From contig JAZRPY010000016.1 of assembly GCA_045649415.1 (NCBI GenBank), positions 1 to 44,585 on the forward strand: a stretch of 44,585 nucleotides of DNA, written 5' to 3'. A program made the translations under genes and the position numbers. This DNA comes from CAKSQL01 sp045649415. GTDB lineage: Bacteria > Bacillota > Clostridia > UBA1381. The notes below the pieces were generated by a model that worked only from the letters and a program-made list of their open reading frames with translations, was not told the origin of the DNA and did no database searches. The first letter of the stretch is position 1. Each line of letters starts with the position of its first letter. Below, piece by piece: positions 1-7,746 of this stretch.

Positions 1-1
1 A

Positions 2-292
2 GTTGTAGTTGGTATGGCAACATGTGGTATTGCAGCAGGTGCAAGACCTGTTATGAAAGCTCTCATGGATGAAATCGAAAAGAGAAATGTTGCAAATTGC
101 ACAGTTACTCAGACAGGTTGTATCGGTGTTTGCCGTCTTGAACCTATCGTAGAAGTATATCTTCCCGGTTCAGAAGACAAAATCACATATGTTAAAATGG
201 ATGCTGAAAAAGCCGTTAAAATCGTTAACGACACAATCGTAAACGGTAAGGTTGTAAATGAATACACAATCGGCGCAGCAGAGAATAAATAA
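2..292 (+). CDS. [2Fe-2S] ferredoxin-domain protein, 5' end cut by window
   Basis: Small thioredoxin-fold [2Fe-2S] protein of the kind found just upstream of hydB in clostridial bifurcating hydrogenase operons, where it is thought to be an electron-transfer or accessory subunit. The frame is open to the left edge (VVVG precedes the first ATG at 14), and the family normally has residues before this point, so the gene begins outside the window. Cysteines are visible in MATCGIAAGA and in TQTGCIGVCRLEP, with spacing like that of the N-terminal domain of the next protein. The stop at 292 is 14 bases from hydB, with a ribosome site (AAGGAGGG) between them. Lys and Glu codons are mostly AAA and GAA, unlike genes further right. 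The exact subunit name is inferred. Confidence 0.8.
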   Translation, partial: VVVGMATCGIAAGARPVMKALMDEIEKRNVANCTVTQTGCIGVCRLEPIVEVYLPGSEDKITYVKMDAEKAVKIVNDTIVNGKVVNEYTIGAAENK

Positions 293-306
293 GGAGGGTA
301 CTTCAA

Positions 307-2103
307 ATGGATTTAGCAAGAGGTCACGTGCTTGTTTGCGGCGGTACAGGTTGTACTTCGTCAAACAGTGCCAAAATTATAGAAGAATTTGAAGCAAACC
401 TTGCGGCTAAAGGTCTTCAGGACGAAATTAAAGTTGTAAGAACCGGTTGTTTCGGTCTTTGTGCTTTAGGTCCTATAGTTATCGTATATCCCGAAGGTGC
501 TTTCTATACTTTAGTAAAACCCGAAGATGTTTCTGAAATTGTTGAAGAACATCTCTTAAAGGGTAGAATTGTTAAAAGATTACTCTATCAGGAAACAATC
601 GTTGATGATGAAAATATCAAATCATTAAACGAAATTGATTTCTATAAAAAACAGGATAGAATTGCTCTTAAAAACTGTGGTGTTATCAATCCTGAAAGCA
701 TTGAAGAATATATTGCTTTCGGCGGTTACACAGCTCTCGGTAAAGTATTAACCGAAATGAAACCTCAGGAAGTTATTGATGAAATCAAAGAATCGGGTCT
801 GCGCGGTCGTGGTGGCGGCGGCTTCCCCACAGGTCTCAAATGGCAGTTCACAGCTAACTCTGTATCTGACAAAAAATTCGTTGCTTGTAATGCCGACGAA
901 GGTGACCCCGGTGCATTTATGGACCGTTCAATTCTTGAGGGTGACCCACACAGCGTTATCGAGGCTATGGCTATTGCAGGCTATGCAATTGGTGCAAATC
1001 AGGGTTATATCTATATCAGAGCTGAGTACCCAATCGCAGTTAAGCGTTTGCAGATTGCAATTGACCAGGCTAAAGAATATGGCTTGTTAGGAACGAACAT
1101 TTTCGACACAGACTTCTCATTTAATTTGGAAATCCGCCTTGGAGCAGGAGCTTTCGTATGTGGTGAGGAAACTGCTTTGATGACATCAATTGAAGGTAAG
1201 CGTGGTGAGCCTCGTCCTCGTCCTCCATTCCCTGCAGTTAAGGGTCTATGGGAAAAGCCTACAATTCTTAATAATGTTGAAACCTATGCAAATATTCCAC
1301 AAATTATCAATAATGGTGCTGATTGGTTCAACACAATCGGTACTGAAAAGAGTAAGGGTACAAAGGTATTCGCACTTGGTGGAAAAATCAATAATACAGG
1401 TCTTGTTGAAATCCCAATGGGTACAACCTTGAGAGAAATTGTTGAGGATATCGGTGGTGGTATTCCTGATGGCAAGAAGTTCAAGGCTGCTCAGACAGGT
1501 GGACCTTCAGGTGGATGTATTCCTGCATCCTTGATGGATACACCAATTGACTATGATTCATTGATAGCAATCGGCTCAATGATGGGTTCTGGTGGACTTA
1601 TCGTTATGGACGAAGACAACTGTATGGTTGATATTGCTAAATTCTTCCTTGAATTCACAGTTGATGAATCCTGTGGTAAGTGTACTCCATGTAGAGTTGG
1701 TACAAAGCGTTTGTTGGAAATCTTGAATAAGATTACTGATGGTAAAGGCACAATGGAAGACCTTGACAGACTTGAGGAATTGTGCTATAGCATCAAGGCT
1801 TCTGCACTTTGTGGCTTGGGACAGACTGCTCCTAACCCAGTTTTATCAACTCTTCGTTATTTCAGAGACGAATATGAGGCACATGTTCGTGATAAGAAGT
1901 GTCCTGCAGGAGTATGTAAGGCGTTGGCTCAATACATAATTGAACCTGAAAAGTGTAAGGGTTGTAGCTTGTGTGCAAGACAATGTCCTGCAAATGCAAT
2001 CACAGGAGAGATTAAGTCACCATTTGTTATCGATCAGGATAAGTGTATCAAGTGTGGCGCTTGTATGTCAGCTTGTAAGTTTGGTGCAATCTCCAAGAAA
2101 TAA
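307..2103 (+). CDS. hydB: NuoF-like subunit (HydB) of bifurcating hydrogenase
   Basis: FMN- and Fe-S-containing NADH-oxidising subunit of a cytoplasmic electron-bifurcating [FeFe] hydrogenase, 598 aa. Domains in order: N-terminal thioredoxin-like [2Fe-2S] domain (about 1-95, GCFGLCALGP); NuoF FMN/NADH domain (about 125-440) with GLRGRGGGGFPTG and CNADEGDPGAFMDR; the [4Fe-4S] motif ESCGKCTPCRVG; and two C-terminal [4Fe-4S] ferredoxin motifs (CKGCSLCARQCP and CIKCGACMSAC). This matches the long HydB form rather than plain NuoF. It sits directly upstream of hydA. Odd feature: codon use changes sharply within the gene near 900-940, with GAA/AAA and no TTG on the left and frequent GAG, AAG and TTG on the right (see findings). 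Confidence 0.93.
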   Translation: MDLARGHVLVCGGTGCTSSNSAKIIEEFEANLAAKGLQDEIKVVRTGCFGLCALGPIVIVYPEGAFYTLVKPEDVSEIVEEHLLKGRIVKRLLYQETIVDDENIKSLNEIDFYKKQDRIALKNCGVINPESIEEYIAFGGYTALGKVLTEMKPQEVIDEIKESGLRGRGGGGFPTGLKWQFTANSVSDKKFVACNADEGDPGAFMDRSILEGDPHSVIEAMAIAGYAIGANQGYIYIRAEYPIAVKRLQIAIDQAKEYGLLGTNIFDTDFSFNLEIRLGAGAFVCGEETALMTSIEGKRGEPRPRPPFPAVKGLWEKPTILNNVETYANIPQIINNGADWFNTIGTEKSKGTKVFALGGKINNTGLVEIPMGTTLREIVEDIGGGIPDGKKFKAAQTGGPSGGCIPASLMDTPIDYDSLIAIGSMMGSGGLIVMDEDNCMVDIAKFFLEFTVDESCGKCTPCRVGTKRLLEILNKITDGKGTMEDLDRLEELCYSIKASALCGLGQTAPNPVLSTLRYFRDEYEAHVRDKKCPAGVCKALAQYIIEPEKCKGCSLCARQCPANAITGEIKSPFVIDQDKCIKCGACMSACKFGAISKK

Positions 2104-2135
2104 TCAGACTATATAGAAAGGAATGAATTATAGAT

Positions 2136-3863
2136 ATGGTAAACTTGAAAATAAATGGTCAGGACATAAGCGTACCTGAGGGTTATACTATACTTGACGC
2201 AGCTCGTGAAGTGGGAATTAAAATTCCAACACTATGCTACTTGAAGGATTTAAACCAAATCGGTGCCTGCAGAATGTGTCTTGTTGAAGTTAAGGGCGCA
2301 AAGGCGTTGCAAGCAGCTTGCGTATATCCGGTAGCTGAAGGAATTGAAGTTTTCACCAATTCTGAAAGTGCTCGTAAGGCAAGAAAAACAACCTTAGAGC
2401 TTATTCTTTCTAACCACGAAAGAAAGTGCTTGACCTGTATAAGAAACGGAAATTGTGAGCTTCAGACACTTGCTGAGGAGCTTGGCATTGATGATATTCC
2501 ATTTGATGGAGAAAACATCAAGCACGAAATTGATAACGCATCAACCTCGCTTGTTAGAGATAATAATAAATGTGTCCTTTGCAGACGCTGTGTTGCAGCT
2601 TGTGATAATCAAGGTATTTCAGTTATCTCTTGTGTAAACAGAGGTTTTGAAACAGAGGTAAGAGCTGCATTTGAGCAGAATATGTCAGAGGTTGGTTGTA
2701 TCTACTGTGGACAATGTATCACAGCTTGCCCTGTTGGTGCATTATATGAAAAGAATGATATTCCTAAGGTACAAAAGGCTATCGACAACCCTGAAAAGCA
2801 TGTTGTTGTTCAAACTGCTCCTGCAGTTCGTGCAGCATTGGGCGAAGAGTTCGGCTTACCAATAGGCACACCTGTAACAGGTAAGATGGTTGCTGCTTTA
2901 AGACGCCTTGGCTTTGATAAGGTGTTCGATACCGATACTGCTGCAGACTTAACAATTATGGAGGAAGGAACAGAGTTCATCCAAAGATTCACAAAGCAGG
3001 AAAAGCTTCCTTTAATTACCTCATGTTCACCAGGTTGGGTTAAGTATTGCGAACACTACTATCCTGAATTTATCGACAATTTGTCAACTGCAAAATCTCC
3101 AATGGAGATGTTCGGCGCAGTTATTAAGTCATACTACGCTGAAAAGTCAGGAATAAAGAAGGAAGATATCTATTCAGTTGCTATTATGCCTTGCACATCA
3201 AAGAAATTTGAGGCAAGTCGTCCTGAGCATTCTCAGGATGGTGCACAGGATATTGATGCATCATTAACAACAAGAGAGCTTGCAAGAATGATTAAGCAAG
3301 CAGGTATCAACTTTGCAGAGCTTCCTGATGAAGAGTTCGACCAACCATTTGGTATAGCAACAGGCGCAGGCGTAATCTTTGGTACAACAGGTGGCGTTAT
3401 GGAAGCTGCTATCCGTACAGTTTACGAAGTGCTTGAAAAGAAGCCTTTGGATAACTTGAATGTTGAGGCTGTAAGAGGCTTGGATGGAATTAAGGAAGCT
3501 ACCCTGAAGATTGCAGGCAAGGATGTTAAGGTTGCAGTTGCTCATGGAACAAAGAATGCTAAGATAATCTTGGAAAAGGTTAAATCAGGTGAGCATTACG
3601 ACTTTATCGAAATTATGGCTTGTCCAGGTGGATGTATCAATGGTGGTGGTCAACCAATCGTTGATGCTAACACAAGGGCAACTGTTGATGTGAAGGCATT
3701 GCGTGCAAGCGTATTGTACAAGGAGGACGAGTCTTCAACCTTGAGAAAGTCACATGACAACCCATATATCAAGAAGCTTTATGAGGAGTACTTTGGTGAG
3801 CCTTGTTCACATAAGGCACACGAGCTTTTACACACTCATTATCAAAAGCGTTCAAAATTCTAA
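2136..3863 (+). CDS. hydA: [FeFe] hydrogenase catalytic subunit (HydA)
   Basis: NADH-dependent, probably bifurcating [FeFe] hydrogenase large subunit, 575 aa, which makes H2 at the H-cluster. The N-terminal [2Fe-2S] ferredoxin domain (about 1-75) has CYLKDLNQIGACRMC. A His-ligated [4Fe-4S] motif follows (HERKCLTCIRNGNCEL), then two [4Fe-4S] motifs (CVLCRRCVAAC, CIYCGQCITACP). All three H-cluster signatures are intact: TSCSPGW, MPCTSKKFE and MACPGGCINGGGQP. The C-terminal small-subunit-like tail with EYFGEPCSHKAHELLH is present. It lies 32 bases after hydB with its own ribosome site (GAAAGGAATG) and is followed by a strong terminator, so it is the last gene of the operon. Group assignment (A3-like) is by architecture and neighbours only. 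Confidence 0.95.
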   Translation: MVNLKINGQDISVPEGYTILDAAREVGIKIPTLCYLKDLNQIGACRMCLVEVKGAKALQAACVYPVAEGIEVFTNSESARKARKTTLELILSNHERKCLTCIRNGNCELQTLAEELGIDDIPFDGENIKHEIDNASTSLVRDNNKCVLCRRCVAACDNQGISVISCVNRGFETEVRAAFEQNMSEVGCIYCGQCITACPVGALYEKNDIPKVQKAIDNPEKHVVVQTAPAVRAALGEEFGLPIGTPVTGKMVAALRRLGFDKVFDTDTAADLTIMEEGTEFIQRFTKQEKLPLITSCSPGWVKYCEHYYPEFIDNLSTAKSPMEMFGAVIKSYYAEKSGIKKEDIYSVAIMPCTSKKFEASRPEHSQDGAQDIDASLTTRELARMIKQAGINFAELPDEEFDQPFGIATGAGVIFGTTGGVMEAAIRTVYEVLEKKPLDNLNVEAVRGLDGIKEATLKIAGKDVKVAVAHGTKNAKIILEKVKSGEHYDFIEIMACPGGCINGGGQPIVDANTRATVDVKALRASVLYKEDESSTLRKSHDNPYIKKLYEEYFGEPCSHKAHELLHTHYQKRSKF

Positions 3864-3870
3864 TCATATA

Positions 3871-3900
3871 AAAAGGAGCAAGAAATTTGCTCCTTTTTTT
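3871..3900 (+). terminator. Rho-independent terminator of hyd operon
   Basis: The hairpin AAGGAGCAA / TTTGCTCCTT is followed by a run of T, beginning seven bases after the hydA stop codon. Confidence 0.9.
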
Positions 3901-3958
3901 GTTGTCATAATCAGGGGATTATGTCACCTTTTATTCTCGGATTTAATATAGTATTACT

Positions 3959-3974
3959 AAGGGCAAATGCCCTT
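3959..3974 (+). promoter_or_regulatory. Short hairpin in leader of next gene
   Basis: AAGGGC-AAAT-GCCCTT is a perfect 6-bp inverted repeat about 27 bases upstream of the ATG at 4001. It has no T-run, so it may be an operator or an mRNA 5' hairpin. Function not known. Confidence 0.4.
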
Positions 3975-4000
3975 TAAAATATATTAAGGAGAAAAAAACT

Positions 4001-4855
4001 ATGGCAACATTTACAAACCAGGCTACACTTTCCTATAATGGAATAACAACCAATTCAAACATTGTAACAGGTGAAATTGTTGAGGTTTTATCTGCAACCA
4101 AAACTGCCATTTCCACAGAGTATGAAAGTGGCGATAGAGTCACCTATGCCATAAGCCTTATCAATTCAGGCACAACTGCGTTAACAGGACTGACTCTCAC
4201 CGATAATCTTGGTGCATACACTCTTGGAACTTTAACCTTAACACCCTTGAACTATGTTCAAGACTCTATTTTATACTATGTAAATGGTGTGCTTCAGGCA
4301 ACTCCAACAGTGACTGATGACCTGCCTTTAACTATCACAGGCATCACAGTTCCTGCAAATGGAAATGCACTTATTATCTATCAGGTAGAAACAAATGAAT
4401 TCTCACCGTTGGCAACGGGAAGCACAGTCACAAATATTGCAACTATTTCAGGTGCAGGCTTGACAGAGGATGTTGTAGCAACTGAAACTATCACAGTAGT
4501 TAATGAAGCTGAGCTTTCAATCACTAAGGCACTAACACCTGTGACAGTTCAGGAAAATGGACAGATAACCTATACCTTTGTTATTGAAAACAGAGGTAAC
4601 ACTGCTGCAACTGCTGCAGATTTGGTTTCTGTGACCGATACCTTCAATCCAATACTAAGTGACATCACGGTGACCTATAATGGTGCAGTATGGACAGAAG
4701 GAGAGAACTACACCTATAATGAAGCAACAGGCGTGTTCACAACAACTCCGGGTGATATCACAGTTCCTGCTGCAACCTATTCTCAGAATATTGCAACAGG
4801 TGCATATGCCATTACCCCGGGCGTAAGCGTTCTGACAGTTACAGGAACAGTTTAA
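4001..4855 (+). CDS. DUF11-like repeat protein, no signal peptide
   Basis: 284-aa Thr/Asn/Val-rich protein built of two Ig-like, all-beta repeats similar to DUF11 (conserved repeat) domains. The first covers about residues 30-165 (LSATKTAIS, YAISLINSG, LTLTDNLG) and the second about 166-284 (LSITKALTP, YTFVIENRG, VSVTDTF). Such domains normally occur in surface or adhesive proteins. Here there is no signal peptide, no hydrophobic segment and no sorting motif; the protein opens with MATFTNQATLSYNG. It is monocistronic, with AAGGAG eight bases before the ATG and a terminator after the stop. A spore-surface or export-independent envelope role is only a guess. Confidence 0.75.
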   Translation: MATFTNQATLSYNGITTNSNIVTGEIVEVLSATKTAISTEYESGDRVTYAISLINSGTTALTGLTLTDNLGAYTLGTLTLTPLNYVQDSILYYVNGVLQATPTVTDDLPLTITGITVPANGNALIIYQVETNEFSPLATGSTVTNIATISGAGLTEDVVATETITVVNEAELSITKALTPVTVQENGQITYTFVIENRGNTAATAADLVSVTDTFNPILSDITVTYNGAVWTEGENYTYNEATGVFTTTPGDITVPAATYSQNIATGAYAITPGVSVLTVTGTV

Positions 4856-4869
4856 TTCCAGAAGCATAA

Positions 4870-4905
4870 AAAATACCCTCGCAATGTCATTGCGGGGGTA
4901 TTTAA
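4870..4905. terminator. Bidirectional terminator
   Basis: A long stem (ATACCCTCGCAATG pairing with TTGCGGGGGTAT) has an A-run to its left and T-rich sequence to its right. It separates the convergent DUF11-like gene and XRE gene and probably works both ways. Confidence 0.8.
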
Positions 4906-4910
4906 CTTTA

Positions 4911-5219
4911 TTATTTTATTATATCCTTAACAATAGAGGTGATACTATCAAGCTGAGAGTCGCTAAGTTGTTTTAACAACATTATTAAACTATTCAGTTT
5001 TTGTGGATTTTTATTATCAATATCAAAAAACTCCATAGGAGTAATTTTCAAATAATCACATATATAAAGAAAAGCATTCATAGATGGCAAAGCCTTTCCG
5101 TTTTCAATATTGTTAATATAGCCTGCATTCTGGCCGATTGATAGGCTCATCTCTCGTGCAGACACTCCTTTTTTAGTTCTTAATTGGGCTAATCTTATGG
5201 AAAATTCTTTTTCATACAT
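4911..5219 (-). CDS. XRE-family transcriptional regulator
   Basis: 102-aa Cro/C1-type repressor. The helix-turn-helix lies at about residues 8-62 (RLAQLRTKKGVSAREMS, GYINNIENGKALPSM). The C-terminal tail is short and helical, with no extra ligand domain. It is divergent from a SLOG-type gene across a 138-base intergenic region that carries a near-perfect inverted repeat at its two ends, so it probably regulates itself and that neighbour. The ATG at 5219 is preceded by AGGGATGTG as ribosome site. The target is inferred from the layout only. Confidence 0.85.
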   Translation of the reverse strand: MYEKEFSIRLAQLRTKKGVSAREMSLSIGQNAGYINNIENGKALPSMNAFLYICDYLKITPMEFFDIDNKNPQKLNSLIMLLKQLSDSQLDSITSIVKDIIK

Positions 5220-5221
5220 TA

Positions 5222-5359
5222 TATATCACATCCCTGTGTAATATTATATCCCATACACTGCATAAATATATGGTATATATTCATTAAAAATTATTGATAT
5301 ATAGGATTAAATATGATATAATTATACAATATATAATATTGACAGGGAGATGTGAATAT
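5222..5359. repeat. Inverted repeat bounding the divergent promoter region
   Basis: The left arm (about 5222-5249) and the reverse complement of the right arm (about 5332-5359) share TCACATC, CCTGT and AATATTATAT with only small gaps. Each arm includes the ribosome site of its gene and a TATAAT hexamer. The two divergent genes therefore carry almost the same leader, consistent with a duplicated operator for the XRE protein. Confidence 0.6.
5294..5322 (+). promoter_or_regulatory. Sigma-A-type promoter
   Basis: TTGATA, a 17-base spacer and TATAAT lie 36 bases upstream of the SLOG-type gene start. Confidence 0.65.
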
Positions 5360-5860
5360 GAGTAGCAATTTTAGTGTTTATACGATTTCTTTTTTTGGAC
5401 ATAGATGTCTATATGATTTTTTTGAGATAGAGGAATGGTTAAAAGATTTTTTAACAGAGACTATTAAGGAAAAGGAGTATGTGGAATTTTTAGTTGGCAG
5501 AGATGGTGATTTTGATATAGTGGTTGCATCCTGCATCAGAAATCGAAAAAAAGAACTATATTCTTGCAATAGTTCGCTTATTTGGATTATGCTATATAAA
5601 AAAGCTGAGTATATGAATAATATAGAAGAGTTCAGTAAGTATTATGATGAAATAGAGGTTGTTCTGAGTCATCGACAGCATACTATAAGGAAGCCATTTC
5701 AATTAGAAATAGAAATATGGTAGATAGGTCTGATTTGGTAATTTTTTGTGTGGATAAAGAATCTGGTGGAGCTTTTCAAGCAATGAAATACGCCAAGGAC
5801 AATAACAAGCCATATATAAATATTATAGATATGATTAAAAAAAGTAGAATTGACGAATAA
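5358..5860 (+). pseudogene. SLOG-type (DUF1273-like) protein, frameshifted
   Basis: The first part encodes YTISFFGHR, VEFLVGRDGDFD and a Rossmann-like core typical of SLOG / DUF1273-type nucleotide-binding proteins. Near 5658-5663 (GAGGTTGTTC) the frame is lost, and the upstream frame ends at 5723. Reading one frame over from there restores the expected continuation: CSESSTAYYKEAISIRNRNM, then VDRSDLVIFCVDKESGGA, ending at 5860. The whole is 503 bases, one short of a multiple of three, so a single deleted base (perhaps one T of GTTT) explains it. ATG 5358 is preferred over GTG 5352 because GGGAG lies eight bases upstream. It could be a true pseudogene, a sequencing error or a programmed shift. 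Confidence 0.75.
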
Positions 5861-5878
5861 GCTTTTTTAAGGTATAAT
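5850..5878 (+). promoter_or_regulatory. Promoter of ppa
   Basis: TTGACG, a 17-base spacer and TATAAT lie 32 bases upstream of the ppa start. The -35 box overlaps the last codons of the frameshifted SLOG-type gene. Confidence 0.75.
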
Positions 5879-5910
5879 ATATATATCACAAAAAAAGGAG
5901 AGGTTATAAA

Positions 5911-6447
5911 ATGGCTAATAACATCTGGCACGATATATCGCCAAAAAGAATAACAACAGAGGATTTTATTTGCGTAGTTGAAATATCAAAGGGAAGCAAG
6001 AAAAAATATGAGTTGGATAAGGAAACGGGGTATATTATTCTGGACAGAATTTTATATACATCTACTCACTATCCTGCAAACTATGGCTTTATACCAAGAA
6101 CCTATGGTGATGACAACGACCCATTGGATGTGCTACTAATCTGTGCAGAGCCATTAGAGCCTCTTTCGTTGGTGAGGGCGTATCCTATAGGCGTGATTAG
6201 TATGGTGGATAATGGAAGGTCGGATGAAAAAATTATTGCAATTCCATTTAATGACCCTAACTATAACCACTATTCTGATATTGACCAACTGCCTAAACAC
6301 ATATTTGATGAAATGAAGCATTTCTTCTCAGTTTATAAAAATCTTGAGAATAAGGAAACTGCAGTAAATGAGGTTCAGGGTAGATTAGAGGCTATAGATA
6401 TAATAGGCAAGGCAATAGAAAATTATATAGATAAATTCTGTAAATAA
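5911..6447 (+). CDS. ppa: Inorganic pyrophosphatase, family I
   Basis: Hydrolyses pyrophosphate to phosphate in the cytoplasm, pulling biosynthetic reactions forward. The 178-aa length is normal for soluble family I enzymes. The signature GDDNDPLDVLL supplies the metal-binding aspartates, and HYPANYGFIPRTYG is the conserved substrate-side segment. The C-terminal KAIENYID helix is usual. AAAGGAGAGG lies nine bases upstream of the ATG, with a strong promoter just before. Possession of a soluble rather than membrane enzyme is plain from the absence of hydrophobic helices. Confidence 0.93.
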   Translation: MANNIWHDISPKRITTEDFICVVEISKGSKKKYELDKETGYIILDRILYTSTHYPANYGFIPRTYGDDNDPLDVLLICAEPLEPLSLVRAYPIGVISMVDNGRSDEKIIAIPFNDPNYNHYSDIDQLPKHIFDEMKHFFSVYKNLENKETAVNEVQGRLEAIDIIGKAIENYIDKFCK

Positions 6448-6524
6448 AACGAAAAGCTGTATAGGATATAAGCCTATTGGTATAACTTAACTGTCATAAT
6501 AATTTTAGGAGAGAAGTGTTTAAT

Positions 6525-6917
6525 ATGAAAATTGCATTGATTGCACATGATAAGAAAAAGTCTGAAATCGTAGAAATTTCTAAGGAATATAAAGAAATTC
6601 TGGCCAAACACCAATTGTTTGCCACAGGAACAACAGGAACTATGATTATGGGTGAAACAAAACTAAACATAGAAAGGTTAAAGAGTGGACCTCTTGGTGG
6701 TGATCAGCAAATAGGAGCGATGCTTGCAAATGGTGAATTAGACCTTATTATTTTCCTCCGTGATCCATTAACAGCACAACCACACGAACCTGATGTATCT
6801 GCGCTTCTCAGATTGTGTGATGTTCAGAAAATCCCATTAGCCACAAATGAAACCAGCGCAATTATTATGCTTGAGGCATTGAAAAAGGGAGTATATTTTG
6901 AAGGTATTGAAGAATAA
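6525..6917 (+). CDS. mgsA: Methylglyoxal synthase
   Basis: Converts dihydroxyacetone phosphate to methylglyoxal and phosphate, a bypass of lower glycolysis under phosphate limitation or sugar overload. 130 aa. Visible family segments are MKIALIAHDKKK, LFATGTTG, SGPLGGDQQIGA and the catalytic-aspartate segment IIFLRDPL, then QPHEPDVSALLRLCD. ATG 6525 is chosen because AGGAGAG lies at a good distance upstream and the protein then begins at the conserved MKIALIAHD; GTG 6516 would fall within the ribosome site. It may be cotranscribed with the downstream PHP gene. Confidence 0.93.
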   Translation: MKIALIAHDKKKSEIVEISKEYKEILAKHQLFATGTTGTMIMGETKLNIERLKSGPLGGDQQIGAMLANGELDLIIFLRDPLTAQPHEPDVSALLRLCDVQKIPLATNETSAIIMLEALKKGVYFEGIEE

Positions 6918-7011
6918 ATAGGTTACATATATAAACTCGCATGCTACGAATCAAATTGATTTTGCCACCTATTGAATTTATTAACCAAAGGTAGCAGAAA
7001 GAGGATTTAAT

Positions 7012-7722
7012 ATGACATACAAAGACGAAATAATAAAGGAATATAAATATAAAATTGAGCTTCATGCTCATACAAAGCCAACAAGTATGTGTGCAGACTT
7101 CATTCCCTCGGAAGTGATGAAAACCTACAAGGTCGCAGGCTATGACGGGGTTGTTATAACCAACCATTTTGTGCTTGGACACCTTGGTGATATGTCAAAG
7201 GAGGAATATTTAAAAGAGTATGAAAAAGCGTTTTTGGATGCTGAGGAAATAGGTGACGAAATAGGGATAAGAGCATATTTTGGAGCAGAGCTGAGATTTT
7301 CGGAAAATAACAACGACTATATGCTCTATGGTGTGGACAAGGATATATTGGAAGTCTGCTATGACTATCTTCACACGGATTTGGCAACCTTTCGGAAAAA
7401 TGTGAAGCTTGATAAAAGTGTGCTTGTGCAGGCACATCCCTTCAGGGACGGAGTGTCTGTGGCAGAGGCTGAGTACCTTGACGGGTATGAAATTTTCAAT
7501 ATGCATCCGGGGCATAATTCAAGAAACGGATTTTCAGCGAAGAAAGCAAAAGAGACAGGTAAAAAAATCAACACTGCAGGCACAGACTTTCATCATATGG
7601 GACATGATGGTTTGTCGGCAATAAGAACGAAAATTCTCCCTGAGGATTCCTTTGAGCTTGCAGAAATATTAAGGTCGGGAGAGTATGTTCTGGATATTGG
7701 TGGAGTAATTGTGCTCCCATAA
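7012..7722 (+). CDS. PHP-domain metal-dependent phosphoesterase
   Basis: 236-aa single-domain protein of the PHP superfamily (HisK/polymerase-type metallophosphoesterases). Metal-ligand motifs are visible: LHAHTKPTS near residue 18, ITNHF near 47, QAHPFRDG about 140 and GTDFHHMG about 190. No additional domain is present. The substrate cannot be told from sequence; histidinol phosphate or a nucleotide are possibilities in this superfamily, but no his genes are near. AAAGAGG precedes the ATG. The gene is followed after a few bases by the alarmone synthetase gene, so the two are probably cotranscribed. Confidence 0.75.
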   Translation: MTYKDEIIKEYKYKIELHAHTKPTSMCADFIPSEVMKTYKVAGYDGVVITNHFVLGHLGDMSKEEYLKEYEKAFLDAEEIGDEIGIRAYFGAELRFSENNNDYMLYGVDKDILEVCYDYLHTDLATFRKNVKLDKSVLVQAHPFRDGVSVAEAEYLDGYEIFNMHPGHNSRNGFSAKKAKETGKKINTAGTDFHHMGHDGLSAIRTKILPEDSFELAEILRSGEYVLDIGGVIVLP

Positions 7723-7746
7723 AGTATGGGTATGTGGAGAGAGATT

